From Bombyx mori (Eukaryota; Arthropoda; Insecta; Lepidoptera; Bombycidae): a stretch of DNA of 64,000 bases. The stretch is from contig NC_085121.1 of the NCBI RefSeq assembly GCF_030269925.1, forward strand, positions 7,705,501 to 7,769,500, in the 5' to 3' direction. This document shows, piece after piece, positions 46,924 through 59,765 of the stretch. The translations under genes and the position numbers were made by a program. The notes under the pieces were generated by a model. The model saw nothing but the letters and a program-made list of their open reading frames with translations, ran no database searches and had not been told where the DNA came from. Position 1 is the first letter of the stretch; the number at the start of each line of letters is the position of its first letter.

Positions 46924-48356
46924 AAATAGGCCACGCCAAATAAATACACTGAAGGTCTGGTTCTCATAGATAGAAGATGTTAACTGTGGGGGGTACCACT
47001 GTTCCTGAGGTCAAAATGATATGACCTATAGAGCGATTCTTGAAACTATATCGTGAAGAAGTTTCCATGTTGCACCTGTTAGCAGACTCTTCTCAACTGA
47101 TTCTTTTTTTAGCATTACATGCGAGTGCATTGCAAAAAGTTTAATATTATAATTAAATACATATATACGATTGCTATTAATTTTTATCGAGTCCGGAATC
47201 ATTAGTGCACAGCCAGTCAGTCACTTTTTTATGTTTTCTTTTTTTCTATAAATTTCTTTATTCTCATAACTCGGGGAAGGAAGTTATTCTTACAGTAATA
47301 CCAGAATTAGGTCTCTGCGCATGATACCTAATTGTATTTAGACATCGGCACATGTTCGACAACTCAGCGTCAGCTCAGTATCTACTCATTTCAGCATTTG
47401 ACAGTTGATCAGTGACAATTTCATATAGATCAGCTGGTCTCAATCTAAGATTCCGTGTACCATGGGTACCAAAGTATATAATATTAAACATACACAATTA
47501 TTTATGTTTAATTAAATGCAACAGTGATTTAATACACTATGTAAATAATTATTCTATGATAATAATTTTGAATGTTAAATAAATTAATTAATAAAATATT
47601 TAAAAAATAATAATATGCGTATTAAGGGATTGATTACAAATTAATAAGAATAGTTTGATAACGACAAATAAAAAAAGAATTGGCGACACACGAGTGCTGT
47701 GGCACACTTTGAGGGCCACCGATACATTTTATTGATTTTAAACATTCAGACAAGAACAAACAAACCTTTACAAAACATACTCATGTATTTATATCCTTAT
47801 ATCTGTATACATTGATATTTGTCATTCTTTTAGTTCCTTATGATAATTTCTTATAGCCCCTACAAAACTATTTCATGTCATCGCAGGAGTCATCTATGAA
47901 TACTCCGGTATGTTTGAAGTGTCGTGGCATATTTCGTTGCTAGAAAATAAATCAAGTATGGCGCCTTTGGGTTGACGTGTTCAAAATTGATAACTCTCAA
48001 TCTAGAAAATACAAGAAAATGAAACAATTTTTTTTTCTGGGATTTAAAATATTGTTAGCACTCAAAAAAGGTCACGATGACGTCATAACGACACAAAGTC
48101 AAAATTTCCTACTCCATACATAGGCCACGATGTTATTAATACTATTAGATATGGACTCTGGTAATTAAAGCCTAATCAGAACAAAAAAAAATCGTCACAT
48201 AACTTTAGAGAAACTTGAATTTCATTAATCATTATTGTCCGACAACAAACACATGGCCCTGCATTAAATATTTGTATATTTAACAGTTCAAATTCAATAA
48301 ATTTACAGAGCATTCCGAACTAGCGCAATAAGGTGGCAATATTGTTGTATGCTTAT
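46924..48356. other. Intergenic, no gene seen
   Basis: AT-rich sequence between the mariner and the 3' end of Cdc73. No exon or repeat that I can name. Confidence 0.4.
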
Positions 48357-48362
48357 TTTATT
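48357..48362 (-). terminator. Probable poly(A) signal of Cdc73
   Basis: AATAAA on the minus strand, about 270 bp after the Cdc73 stop codon at 48629-48631. Confidence 0.45.
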
Positions 48363-48628
48363 TACAATAATTATAAAGTTCAATTTAATGAATAATTCAT
48401 AATAATTGGGCGAATTTCAAACATTAAAAAGTAATTTCGAACAACAAAAACGGTAATAGATACTATTTTGAGATATATTAACAATGGTAGTAACAAGTAC
48501 AAAAATATACCTTTGATTGCCAAATCATACATTAAATGGTATAGGCAATTCAAATTCACTAACTGTGAAGGCCATTTCACATTCACATTATTTTAATAAA
48601 CTATTAAGTTAAGAAACTTAAAACAAAT

Positions 48629-51600
48629 TTAGAATCTAAGATGTGGTTTATTCTTCATCATATGTCTGAAACAAAAAAAAACATATTTTTTGGTGACATT
48701 TGTTGACACGGTTGTAGTATTATGAAGTTTTATTTATTGATTTATAAGTTTATAAATCTTTAGTGTCAATAAATAATTATTTACTAACAATCACGTCTCG
48801 TTAACTGGTCCCGTGCTAAGTTCGTAAAGAACTTGTGTTACAGGTACCAGATAACCGAAATAAATGTAAGATTTTTATTATACACATACATATATTTAAT
48901 ATACATCCATAACCCTGGAAAAGACATTTTATATTTATCATACAAGTATCTTCCCTTGGCGGGATTCGAACCCACGACCCCCTTGTCTAGTGACCATGTC
49001 ACTTACCACTACACCAGACTGCCGTTAATAATAAAAACTTCAATTATTGTAACAGTTTACCACTATAATTTTATATAACCTCCTATTTAGAATTATCACT
49101 GCCACTGGTATTATCACTTACTTGTCGAGAGTTTCCCAGAATCCGAGTAACACGGCGCGATCCAAATGCCGCTTCGTCCGACTCAATTGGAGAAGAGTGA
49201 CCGCCCAACGCGCCACGTTCGCGTCTAGCTTCATCTCATCATACTTTAAGTGGAAGGCACAGACTGTAAATGTAATAAAAAAAATACAATAATCAGTTTA
49301 CCCTTTTTGAACGAAGTTCCACTTCATTATATCAATGCAATCATTTTAGAAAGTGCCAAAAATAAATTGTACCACGTGAACTCAATGAAAACGAATAAAC
49401 AAACACAAATGTTCTATGGATATTTTAGAAATGAAAGCACTGGGTTAAGACTTTTTCAAGGAAGTCAAAGGTAGTGTATATTTCTTCCTTCGAGAATCAC
49501 ATAAAAAACTATTAAATCAAATCAACATTGATGAAAGTGTCTCGTAAGTGTAAGTATTAAACCGATATAATATTTACAGAAATCAAAGTACAATCCTCAG
49601 AGCTGCCATTTGTGGGCATAACAATATGAGTTCTGTTGTACTTACTATTATCAAAGATTTGAACTGGATTTCCGTCCCACGGCCATCCTTTAAACTGCCA
49701 GGCAGGTCCCTGCACGAATACCGCCACAACACGGTCCCATTCTGCTGCTGATAATCTTCCAGGATTGTCTACAACTCGATATGGCACCTTAAAGTGGGTG
49801 ACTGATTTAGAAGTAAGTTTGCATAGGTAGATAACTCCTCAATGTCTCTTTAATTTTTTGTTTCACTTCTTTGTGGGCCAGACATGTTTAGAGCCCAGTC
49901 AGCATTAGTGATTACCGGAACCTAGACGCCACAGCAAGATTCGTTTCCCACGGTCAAAGTTATAGTGATGATAGTCACACAGAGAGTAGCTGGTTATCCA
50001 TTATGAACACCAGTAATGGCAAAAGTAAACAAAGAAACTCTATACGATTTTAGTTTGAATAAGAGCAACTCGTTTACTTGACAATACTGTCAACTATCCA
50101 CTACTGTGATATTGTTATAATGTTATAAGCGTTGTTAACACTCAAATATGATCACTTTGTGGCAGATAGATACATTTGTGGAACATACACGTGGATCATA
50201 CTTATTTGGTGAGGTTACAATGTATCTATCTGCCGCAAAGTTTTAACTACACTTGCAGTGCGCGAGAAATGAAATGCTAAAGTTAACTATTCCATTTATC
50301 TTACCAAGCATATTACAATGTGTTTAAGTTGTTTTTCTCTAATATTCTTGGACTAAGATTCCGGTTTAATATCTAGTGGACTATGAGCTCAACAATAATA
50401 AACAATATATTTTCATATTCTAATTAAGAAAACTCGTTGCTAATTATTGAAACAAACCGTTATTGTAGTGGCATTCGTTGGTATTTGATCGCCAGTTTGA
50501 CCTTTTCTTCTTTGCAAAAGTACTTCATTCTCGCGAACTGCTCCCTCAGTTTTTTTTTGCTCTACAGTTACAAATCTGAAAGAAAAATTATTACTATTAA
50601 AATTTATTTATTACTTATTTATTAACTTTGAACCTTTTATTTTTCCTACAACATTTTCCCTACCCCACGACTACTCTTGTCGAAAACGTAGACAGGACTT
50701 CAATATTATCTTCGGTTTTGAGAACTATGTGAGCTAAATAAAAATACTCACTTGAGATCTTGAAGAATATCTTTAACATTAAACATAGAGATGAGTGACG
50801 TAGCTGCGGCGGGAATGATAATGATGGGAGTGCGTGAGGGCCGCTTTCCTCCTGCGGGAAGTCGGGCTGCGGCCACCGGCAGCAGCTCCCTGCGACCAGG
50901 CGTGCCAGGCATAACAGCACCGTTTTCTAAAAATATATTTTTTGCCTCATTTAAAACACGATTGTCATTGATCGACTAAAACTAATTTTCATTTAAATTA
51001 GATTGCATAATTTATTTGTGCTTGTTCACAATAAAATAAATAATAAAACCTAATAAAACTTAATATCAGTGATGTGAAGTTTAAATCAGATAAAAGCCAT
51101 CCCTAAACAACTATAGCCCCTGACTAGACTATATAGAGTCATTGCTATCAGGTGAATGATTTTGTTTACCCTTTTAGTGCTGACCATATTTTGCAAAAAT
51201 TGCTGAAGGATTATTGAAAAAAGTCCCTTATAGAAATCTTTGACTTAAAAAAATATATAAAAAATAATTCTAAATACAGAGAAAAATAATTTTAAATGAT
51301 TATTTATAAATTTTATATACTTATTAAAAACGTTATAACATGTGCGCGCTTAGACACTTCTGTACAGGTTGATATCTAATACCTAAAAAACTGCGCAAAT
51401 AGGCGTTATTCCCACGCTCCCCACTTTATATCTGTTAATTGAGAGTCAATCTATCGACAATTCGTACTATAAGAATTAACATACTTTATAATTAAATATC
51501 GGCTCCTGGCATTGCTGAAGTCCATGGGCGACGGTAACCACTTACCACCAGGTGGGCCGTACGCTCGTCTGCCTACAAAGGCAATAAAAAAAAAAAAACC

Positions 51601-54600
51601 TAAATAGACTTCAACAGTCTCACATTTTGCTGAAACAAATGTTTTTGAGCAAGACTAAAATGAAGATTTAATATATGGTAACTTTTGGATTTGATTTAAG
51701 TTGCGTACTTACGTGGCATTTGTCTTGGATGATTGGGCGTTTGAGGGGCTCGAGCTGCTACAGGTACACTTGGTCCTTCTGTTACTGATTTCAATGTCAT
51801 ACCATGATAGGTACCCATGGTATCAATCTTGAAGCCTTCCGTTTCTGAGGAAAAATAAATCAAATTAGAATTTGAAACATATTACAAAATATTGAATTTA
51901 ATAGATATTTACAAAGATTATACATTATTAGGGAATGAATGTGCAGTGATTTGTTTAAGATTATTTTTGTTCTTGATGTCTTACTACACCCTAATTAGTG
52001 ATCTATCGGAAGCCAAATTTGCAGTTGTTTCAATAACCAATTCAATAAGTTACCATCCATAAAACGCACATGACTACTTCATGCCAGAAAAGACAAAACT
52101 AAAATACAGACTCTGTATACTCTACAAACCTTCCTTTTGACGTATAAATCTTTCCTGATCGTATCTGTTATACTGTGTCTGTTGTGCAGGTAATACAGTA
52201 GGCTGTTGCAAAATAACAGGTTGTGCTCTCGGAATCCCAGGTCTACCTTCTTCTCTAGCTTTGATGCTCGCCAAATGAGCTAATATGCTTTTAGCAAACA
52301 TCTACAATATTCAATTTCATTTAATATATTATAATTTTAAAGATAACACCATCAATTATTAAATTGTCTTATAATAGATCTATAATGACGCATGAATGTA
52401 ATGAAAATTCAAGAGTAATCAATTTGTATTATGCAGACGTATCTAATTACAACACTTCTCACATGTGCTAAGTGGAGAATTTTAAAGATGTATATTTTGT
52501 AATTATAAATACTTAGCTGTCTACTTACTTTCCCATTACTTTGTAATACTGTTGTTCTTGTCCGCCACTGCCTTTCTCGGCTGATGATATCTTTAGTAAG
52601 ATCCACATCATAGTCAAGAATGGCTCTTAAGTCTGAACCGACTACACCCAATGTATCAGAATAGTCATTGCTTTTGATTGTGGTTCTTTTCTTAGCTAAT
52701 CGTTTTGCTTTGATTGCTGCAATTTTTTCTACAGACATAGCTTCAGAAAGGGATCTAAAAATTGGAAACAATTACTCAATTAGAAGAGAAAACACTTATA
52801 ATTTATTTATTTTCTGTACATATTGATATTTATACATATGTTTACACCTATTTAGATATCGAATATTTGATGTGGTGACTGTGTGGTGTGGATCATCTTT
52901 TAAATCAAAAAGATTAGAGAAGGGGTAATTAAAGATTATTGATATAGAAAAAAAGACAAATACCCAAATTGTTTGCTTAGAACTAAAGATTTTTTTTAAA
53001 TTCATTTTCTAAATTTCATCGAGAGCCACAAGGTACTTTAGACTTGGTCTTCTTAAGTATATTTATGATTAAAGAACTACACGAGTTTTATTGTGATAAA
53101 ACCTATACATGTACAAATTTTAAGAGATCTTGGAACACTGAATTTGGAGTACTTCATGATGAATGATGATATACAGTTCTTAGATATAATTCACAAAGTC
53201 TAGGTGAATTTATGTTATCACACTACATTTTGTTAATAATAAAAAATGCCTAGAGGCAATGACAATGACCCATAAAATTGCAAGAAAACGACCATAGTTC
53301 CTGTTCTGTTAAGGCAAATAGACTACACACTACTTGGACCTTTGGCCACCTTCCGTGAACAACAAATGTAATTTTTCAACATACAGAAGACTGATAAAAA
53401 CAATTAAAACAACCTGAAGTAAACCTATTATTTTTTTGTCGATTATTTTAGCTGAATGCAACAAAATCACCAAAATGGTTCAGTGGCCACTGGCCACAAA
53501 TAAAACTAGTTTTTACTGATAACTGACCTCATAGCATCTTATTAATTATTAAGATATTTATGTTATTCTTTCATGCTTCATACTGTTTGCAAACTAATGG
53601 CATAATTAATTCCATTAAAGCTTCTGGCCCCTAATTTTATAGTCTAAATTCGTAGTACAATATGATTGGACAAATTATGTATACATATTTGATTTGTCTT
53701 TATTGTTAAAGCTCATTTCCATTAAAGTAATAGGAATTGCACATTTTTGCACATGATGAAACTACTAACTCATTGAGAATGTACACCTGATATATTTTGT
53801 ATAATAGTAGGTTCAGCTAAGTGATATAAAATTAAAAAAATTAATATTATTATAAATTGGATGAATTACTTGATATTGTCCACTGTGACTGAAGCTTCCT
53901 TAGGGGCATCAAGCCTGGCTGCCAGTTGTTCTCGGACCTTCTGAACATGAGTTTCCTCAATTCGAGGTTTTTTTGCAGCAGATTCTCCTCCATCATTATC
54001 AAGTGTGCGTTTCACCTATGTAGTAGTTTAATCACTTAATAACTTCAATCAATAAATGGGAATAAAATTCACATTAATTGGTCCTACAGTCTAGTCTAGT
54101 GAAAGTGTTATTTATAAACTTTCTTACTCACTTGAGTCGGAATTTCAAGGGGTGCACTTTTATCAATAGAGGCACAAGTAGCAGTCTCTCCATTTAGATA
54201 TGCTAATAGCTCTTTACGATCTGGACGACGCACAGGTGGTATATTTGCAGCCTAAAATTTTTTTGAGATCAATAATGTGTTATGTGGAACATCAACCATA
54301 CATGTTTTATTTATAACTAAACTTCACTTACAGCAGCCTGCCTGACATATACTGGATGAGTCAGGTGAATGTTCTTGAGAATAAAAAGAAGGCATTCCAA
54401 GGTGTAATACTCTTTAACGCTGCCTTCCTTTCCAGATCTAAAAAATTGCATAAATGGGTACAATAAGGCTCAACATTTTCAAAGTTTATTTTCCAATAAT
54501 AACACAAAGTACTTACCTCCAAATAAGATAGTTTGTCTTAACATTTTTTGGCCAAGAGAATTCACCGAATATTATTTGGTTATCGCGTTCAATTATTTCT

Positions 54601-54647
54601 CTTTTATTTACGTTATACTGACGAAGTAAACTGAGTGGGTCCGCCAT
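48629..54647 (-). CDS. Cdc73: Cdc73/parafibromin (hyrax), Paf1 complex subunit
   Basis: Twelve exons on the minus strand: 54647-54517, 54437-54332, 54251-54132, 54015-53870, 52754-52529, 52301-52130, 51844-51713, 50926-50752, 50575-50458, 49787-49646, 49263-49122, 48665-48629. All junctions are GT-AG, phases agree, 548 residues (human parafibromin 531). Start [13 protein letters not shown] matches the family; an in-frame ATG 16 codons upstream (54695) is less likely. Seen: N-terminal '[18 protein letters not shown]'; a bipartite nuclear signal KR...KKPR (about 121-137); the conserved '[17 protein letters not shown]' and '[14 protein letters not shown]'; 'PIIIIPAA'; and the GTPase-like C-domain with '[18 protein letters not shown]', ending KPHLRF. 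The family binds the Paf1 complex on RNA polymerase II and, in flies, links to Wnt signalling. Exon 8 is unusually GC-rich. Confidence 0.95.
48775..49030 (-). mobile_element. Second type of tRNA-derived SINE, in the last intron of Cdc73
   Basis: On the minus strand the head reads 'cagtctggtgtagtggtaag' (A box) and 'gggttcgaatcccgcc' (B box), followed by 'ggttatctggtacctgtaac', and ends in ATTTATT repeats. The head is tRNA-like but its acceptor arms do not pair, so it is a SINE and not a tRNA gene. Different family from Bm1. Confidence 0.7.
50154..50241. repeat. Inverted repeat in Cdc73 intron 9
   Basis: A 23 bp arm beginning ACTTTGTGGCAGATAGATAC (50154) is repeated in reverse complement at 50219-50241 with one mismatch, about 42 bp apart. 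A short hairpin or MITE end pair. Confidence 0.6.
51502..51600 (+). mobile_element. Truncated jockey-type LINE 3' end in Cdc73 intron 7
   Basis: 'ctcctggcattgctgaag' to 'acaaaggcaataaaaaaaa', antisense to Cdc73 and nearly identical to the tail of the large LINE, so probably recent. Confidence 0.85.
52755..53869. other. Cdc73 intron 4, nothing notable
   Basis: AT-rich 1.1 kb intron without recognised repeats or exons. Confidence 0.45.
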
Positions 54648-55199
54648 GATAACTTCACACTCAACTTTATGTTTATTTTCTCTCGGACTAGTCAAGTAAA
54701 AATAATGACACCAATTCTATTAAATATACTGTAAGTAACTTTACACCCCGGCCTAAAAAACTAACCGGGATAAACAGAAAACGAAACACATTGAACATCC
54801 ATGGTGAACATTTCTAAAATAGTAGTTCCATTTTTCTAGCTGAAAAGGCGTAGGTATCAAACCATACAGCCTTATCTTTCGTATGTGTCTTTTTAAAAAT
54901 TATTTGGAAGGAAATGAAATGAAGTTGATTAATTTGAGCCATTAATAATTTGGAATGAAATCAAATGAAATGAAATTATATAAGGCCAAAATATAGTGTC
55001 AGTAAAACAGTGGTCATTTACTAAGAATTTTTCAATGGAATTATTGAAAGAACTCGAGAAGCTACGACAAGCTGCTTCGTTTCATTATTTTACATCTATG
55101 CACTTTCACAGATGCTAAACAGTTAATAAACCACCGTTATTACACATTTAAACCAGAAGTACGCTTCACGTGTTCCCGCCAATGTCCAAATTTTAGCTT

Positions 55200-55580
55200 A
55201 CCCACTTAGGTGGGTGAACGAGCTTAAGGCGCACCTGAAGTTAAGTGGTCACTGGACTCCATAGATATCTATAACGTAAACGCTGCCACCTACCTTGAGA
55301 TATGAGTTCTTAGGTCTTAGTTTTTACAGTGCAACGGTTGCTCTATCCTTCAAACCGAAACGCATTACTGCTTCACGCCAAAAATAGGGATTTTTTTATA
55401 GGCAATTTATAGGCAAATAATAGTTTTTTTTTAAGTTTCGTGTGGACTCACAAGATTTCCTACCACTAGTAATTACGCATTTGTTATGTAATTATTTCAT
55501 TAGAAAAATTGGTGCCTGGTGCCTGCAGGATTCGAACACCGGTGCATCGCAAGACACGAATGCATATCCTTTCGGCCACG
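55200..55580 (-). mobile_element. Old full-length Bm1-type SINE
   Basis: The tail side 'taggtgggtgaacgagc' and the head side 'gattcgaacaccggtgcatc' are both present, with many changes and a short inserted repeat ('aggcaatttataggcaaataa') in the middle. Its 5' end runs into the 24 bp inverted repeat at 55581. Confidence 0.7.
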
Positions 55581-56520
55581 ACTATGGAGGGTAGAAGTAA
55601 GGAGTGCCATCTCAATATGTGAAAATGTGTCAGCTGAAAGGGAATGAATTATGGTAGCGCCATACTAGCAACTGGAAATATTTTAAAACAGTGCCACAAA
55701 CCTATCATTGTATTAAAATACTATAATAGTATAATTTACTTTGAAGTCATCGACGTGGTGGCCTAACGGATAAGACGTCCGGTGCGTTCGTGTTGAGTGA
55801 TACACCGGTGTTCGAATCTCAGGTGGGTACCAATTTTTCTTATGAAATACGTACTCAACAAATGTTCACGATTGACTTTCACGGTGAAGGAATAACATAG
55901 TGTAATAAAAATCAAACCCGCAAAATTATAAATTTGCGTAATTACTGGTGGTAGGTACTTACTCTCTAGGTGGTAATTACTCTTGTGAGTCCGCACGGGT
56001 GGGTACCACCACCCCGCTTATTTCTGCCGTGAAGCAGTAATGCGTTTCGGTCTGAAGGGTGGGGCAGCCGTTGTAACTATACTTGAGACCTTAGAACTTA
56101 TATCTCAAGGTGGGTGGCACATTTACGCTGTGGATGTCTATGGGCTCCAGTAACCACTTAACACCAGGTGGGCTGTGAGCTCGTCCACCAAACTAAGCCA
56201 TTAAAAATTAAAAAAAAAAATACTAAATTAAGAAGGAAGGAATCACTTCCTATGTAAATAGTAGTAACAATAAATAGTATTTAGTTGAGGTTTTGTATAA
56301 TGCATAATAATATTTTTAATTACACAAGTCACGAAAAATATTACAATTTTTAACCCAGCACACTCTGTTTAAAACTACTAATTCATGTCATTTCCATTTC
56401 GGCGAGTTTTCCAACCACTTATGGAGGATTTATGGAGGAGACTTTTTCAACTATTCACTTTTTCACTTTATCACTTTTTCACTATACAAAATAGTGCTCC
56501 TTACTTCTACCCTCCATAGT
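55581..56520. mobile_element. Inverted-repeat DNA element with nested SINE
   Basis: The first 24 bp (starts ACTATGGAGGGTAGAAGTAA) recur exactly, inverted, at 56497-56520. Similarity continues a few bases inward. Without the SINE it would be about 465 bp. No transposase, so a MITE-like element. The target duplication is unclear because the left side abuts an older SINE. Confidence 0.65.
55743..56218 (+). mobile_element. Full-length Bm1-type SINE inside the inverted-repeat element
   Basis: The head 'ggtggcctaacggataagac' with B box 'gtgttcgaatctc', the complete body and the tail 'cattaaaaattaaaaaaaa'. A small 20 bp insertion sits near 55950. Confidence 0.85.
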
Positions 56521-56961
56521 TTCCATATAAAAATGTTAAATGTTAGTTCACTGTAGCGACATGATGGTTCTCTTTATGCACAGACGAAATTGGGAAAGAC
56601 TTTGGTCAATGAAAGAATGTGACAGATGATGCAGAATAGAATTGGGGATTGGGGAGTCCACCCAGTGTTCAGCTGTAAGCAGCAAATTACTCAAAAATTT
56701 CCATTATATGCTAGGGTAACAAGTGTGATATTTAAGTAACAGATGTAAACAAACCGAGGGTTAATGTGCGGAGTAGAAGAACACCATTGGCAATGGCAGT
56801 GTCACCCTAATTGGTAGCTTTTGGACAGACATCCTCAACGAATCCTCAATTAGAAATGTACAGAGAATGACAATGGAAGATCTCAAGTGAAACATGTATA
56901 CATAAAATACGTAAACTTGTGCTTATCGGATTCCTTCTAGTAAAATTATAGTAATGTTTTT

Positions 56962-57075
56962 CAGTTGCATAAAAAGTGCACGAGTTCACAGTCCATCTGC
57001 CATTAAGTTATTACCGGAGCCCGCAGACATCACGACTTAAATGCCTTAAGACTTGAGATAAATGTCTCAATTGTA
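56962..57075 (-). repeat. Very diverged Bm1-type SINE fragment
   Basis: 'gcacgagttcacagtcc ... ccggagcccgcagacatc ... acttgagata' follows the minus-strand SINE order with about one change in five. Confidence 0.45.
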
Positions 57076-57552
57076 TTATAAATATATACTTCGAACTTTA
57101 CACACAGTTTATTATTTTTGTAAGATTGGTTTTAATTCACAATGTTATCGGTTCATCGTGGAATTTATTCGTTGTAAATTATGCGTTAAGCATATTTTTC
57201 AATAAATACACTTCGACTGGGGATTGAAGGAATTTTAAGATCTAAGTCTGGGGAATCTGTGGGAGAAAAATAAAAAAAATAATACTTTGTTCTTTTGTTC
57301 TTTTGCATCAGTCTCAGGCTCAGTCAAGCCTGCAGTATAATTATCATCCCCAAAGCAACAGTCCAGTGTTAAAACCAGCGCGGTGATTGGTTGAAAATCT
57401 CTCCATGGTATTGTAAATTGTTTCTAAACATGGCTGCCGGTGTCTGATAATGAATATTTTTGTGGTTTTTATTTAGAAGAATTATCAAACTGTTCAATGT
57501 ATTATAGTTTATTTTACTGATAACATGACATAGTGGATATATTCGTGACAAA

Positions 57553-57589
57553 ATGACGTCAACTCCTAAGGGTGAAAAATGCGCACAAG
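57553..57589 (+). CDS. Candidate first coding exon of an unseen plus-strand gene
   Basis: ATG at 57553 in a favourable ACAAAATG context encodes MTSTPKGEKCAQ and reaches a splice donor GTAATT at 57590 (phase 1). Upstream, 57365-57380 has a CCAAT-like 'gtgattggttg' in a locally GC-richer stretch, as a promoter might. I do not recognise the peptide and found no second exon before the window ends, so the gene, if real, has a first intron longer than 6.4 kb. Confidence 0.3.
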
Positions 57590-58689
57590 GTAATTTATGC
57601 ATTTCTCTTCTCTCCAAAGCTTAATTTGAATTTATTTTGAGATTTAAACATTAACACGCCCAATATCAATCGGAAATCGAAATTAATATCTTAACCACTT
57701 TATCAACGTTGACAAAACCACCAGTTTAATTTATAGTTTCATCTAAGTTTTACTTTTGAGTTATTGATTATGTTAGGTATGTCTAGTGCCGATGCTATTC
57801 TATTTTTGAAATGATACATATGTGCGTATGGCACAGTTTTGTTATTCCATCAAGTTTTACCTGAAAAATAAAGATATTTTGGAATGAATCATTATTTACT
57901 AAAACTTAAAATTTATCTGAGTCAGCTACTGTTATCATTTCGTAGTACCGAAGAAAATAGTTCATAACAGAGTTCGTTTCGCTTGAACCTTTATAAAAAA
58001 AAATACATACACATTTTTTATAATAAACACCTTACATGTAATTTTTACTCTATTGCTCATAATTTTATTATTTTAAATTTTGTAGTTAGAAACATTGGAC
58101 ATTAATTTAAACGGAAATTTATTTCACTCGAAGATAAATTGTCATTTTAGATTGTATGAATTGTGAAAGCCAACATTAATTGGAACACCATTAAATTAAA
58201 ATGAAGCTACAATACATCACCAAATTTTACACCTTAAGACATGGTTTTTATATAACATGATACACATTGCTTTTGATTTATATTATTTTAAAGTTCTGTA
58301 TTACACCGTTTTGATATTATTATAACACAAGACGAGGCCTCGATACCACACAGTATACCTTGTTTCATATGACACAGTTTCAATACAGTACTCTAGCAAT
58401 TAATATCTTATATGAGGGATAGTGTAGGCTACTAAAAACCGCATTTCAAGCACCACAACTTCAAGTTAAAATTATAAAACAATAGTTTCACCCAAAAATA
58501 ACTTTTTTTTTCTGCAAGTCTTTTTTAACATTGTTTTACCAGTATATATCAAGTTATATATTTTACTACTAAAAGAGCCTTTTTTTTTAAATGAGTTGTT
58601 AAAAAAGCTTGCTTGAACATTTTTATGCACTGGGAATTTGCTGAAAGCACAGCTTGATCAATAATGTCTATAGCAATTGGACTACTATG
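57590..58689. other. Non-coding, no gene seen
   Basis: AT-rich, possibly the first intron of the candidate gene at 57553. Confidence 0.35.
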
Positions 58690-58990
58690 TTGTCTCTCTG
58701 TCTACATTTTTATTGTTTTTCACTCAAAAATGAGGATAGTGACCCACCCAATATAATTTGTCTCTATTTACTTCTGTCCCTCGTGATTTCAGTAGTTTAT
58801 TGTAGTTTTTCCTGTCGTCTTTACAATACCATCATTTTGGAAGTCAGCCTCTGGAGCGCTTCTCCTGCATCTGTCCCATGATCGAATGCTTCATCAATGC
58901 CAGCATATTTGATTGAATTAAATGTCCAAAGAAACTAAGTTGACGTTTTAGCATAAAGAGGCAATTCGTTTTCTGTTATGGCCTATGTCA
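58690..58990 (-). pseudogene. Fossil of an RTE/BovB-like LINE reverse transcriptase C-terminus
   Basis: The minus-strand translation gives 'LSFFGHLIQSNMLALMKHSIM' in pieces, with 'GQMQEKRSRG' after it. The order 'L.(F/Y)FGH..r......k...G...g.RgRGr' is the C-terminal region of LINE reverse transcriptases. Stops and shifts throughout. Confidence 0.45.
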
Positions 58991-59210
58991 GACTAATCAT
59001 CATCATTATCTGCCCTTCTCCCAGTCACCTGGGGCTGGCACAACATGTTTTCTCCCTCCATACTCTATCATATACCATTTCTTCGCTCACTCCCCACTTA
59101 CACATATTATCTTTCATGCAATCCCTCTATTTCTTCTTAGATCTACCTCTTCTTCTAAAGCCTTCCACTTCCGACCAATATAACAGATAAGCCTATCTCA
59201 GACTAATATA
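58985..59210 (+). repeat. Pyrimidine-rich repeat related to 4114-4400
   Basis: 'ctgcccttctcccagtcacc', 'tccatactctatcat' and 'cctctatttcttcttag' match the style and order of the insert at 4114. It begins with a (CAT)n run, so it may be the 3' UTR of the LINE fossil next to it. Confidence 0.45.
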
Positions 59211-59389
59211 ACAGATATTTAAAAAATAATTGAAGAAAGACCTTTTGTTAATGAGTATCGTTTATTTTGAAATATGCCCACCAGTACATGTTTCAAAATA
59301 CATAAAAACTAGTCCATGACTTTGAAAAGACCATCATCTCCAACTCCAATGAAACTTGAGGCGATTCCATCCTCAGATAAGACCATGGG

Positions 59390-59765
59390 CTGTTTTTTTT
59401 ATGGCACAGTCAAGGGGAGGGAATGATCGAATATGTTAATCATGGAGCCACTATTATGGGGACTTCATACACAGGGTAAATAACCAAGTTGCGTGAGGAA
59501 ATACGTAAGCCGCCGCATTACAAACTCGAATTGATGAAACATGTAACATCTTTCATATTCGTCGAACCTAGCGGTTTCTAACTATTTCCGTGGATATAAG
59601 AACATCTTAGGGGTCAAGTTAAAGATAATGACACAGTAGTCGACGCGGTTCACGATGTTTAAGGCATCAGTTTAAAAAAAAAAGTGATGTTTAGCTATGG
59701 AAAAGATGTACAAAGTGTACGTAAACCAAAAAGGTGACTACGTCGAAAAAAAAACATTTAATAAA
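59390..59765 (+). pseudogene. Fossil of a second, unrelated mariner transposase
   Basis: Scattered frames give 'FFYGTVKGRE', 'LREEIRK' and a C-terminal 'NQKGDYVEKK' (59727-59757). These fit, in order, the region after TGDEK, the helix before the second Asp, and the GDYVEK end of mariner transposases. The sequence coding for the HDNAP-type catalytic motif is unreadable. No terminal repeats seen. Confidence 0.5.

Noticed and set aside
48953..49026. tRNA gene on the minus strand (A and B boxes, GGTTCGAATCC)
   Set aside because: The acceptor arms do not pair and the sequence continues into a repeat tail ending in ATTTATT, so it is the head of a SINE.
54645..54695. Upstream in-frame ATG as the Cdc73 start
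   Set aside because: Family proteins start at MAD(P/V)LS; the 16 extra codons look like 5' UTR.
58654..58881. 75-codon hydrophobic plus-strand frame as a membrane protein
   Set aside because: It is antisense to a LINE reverse transcriptase fossil and has no conserved features.
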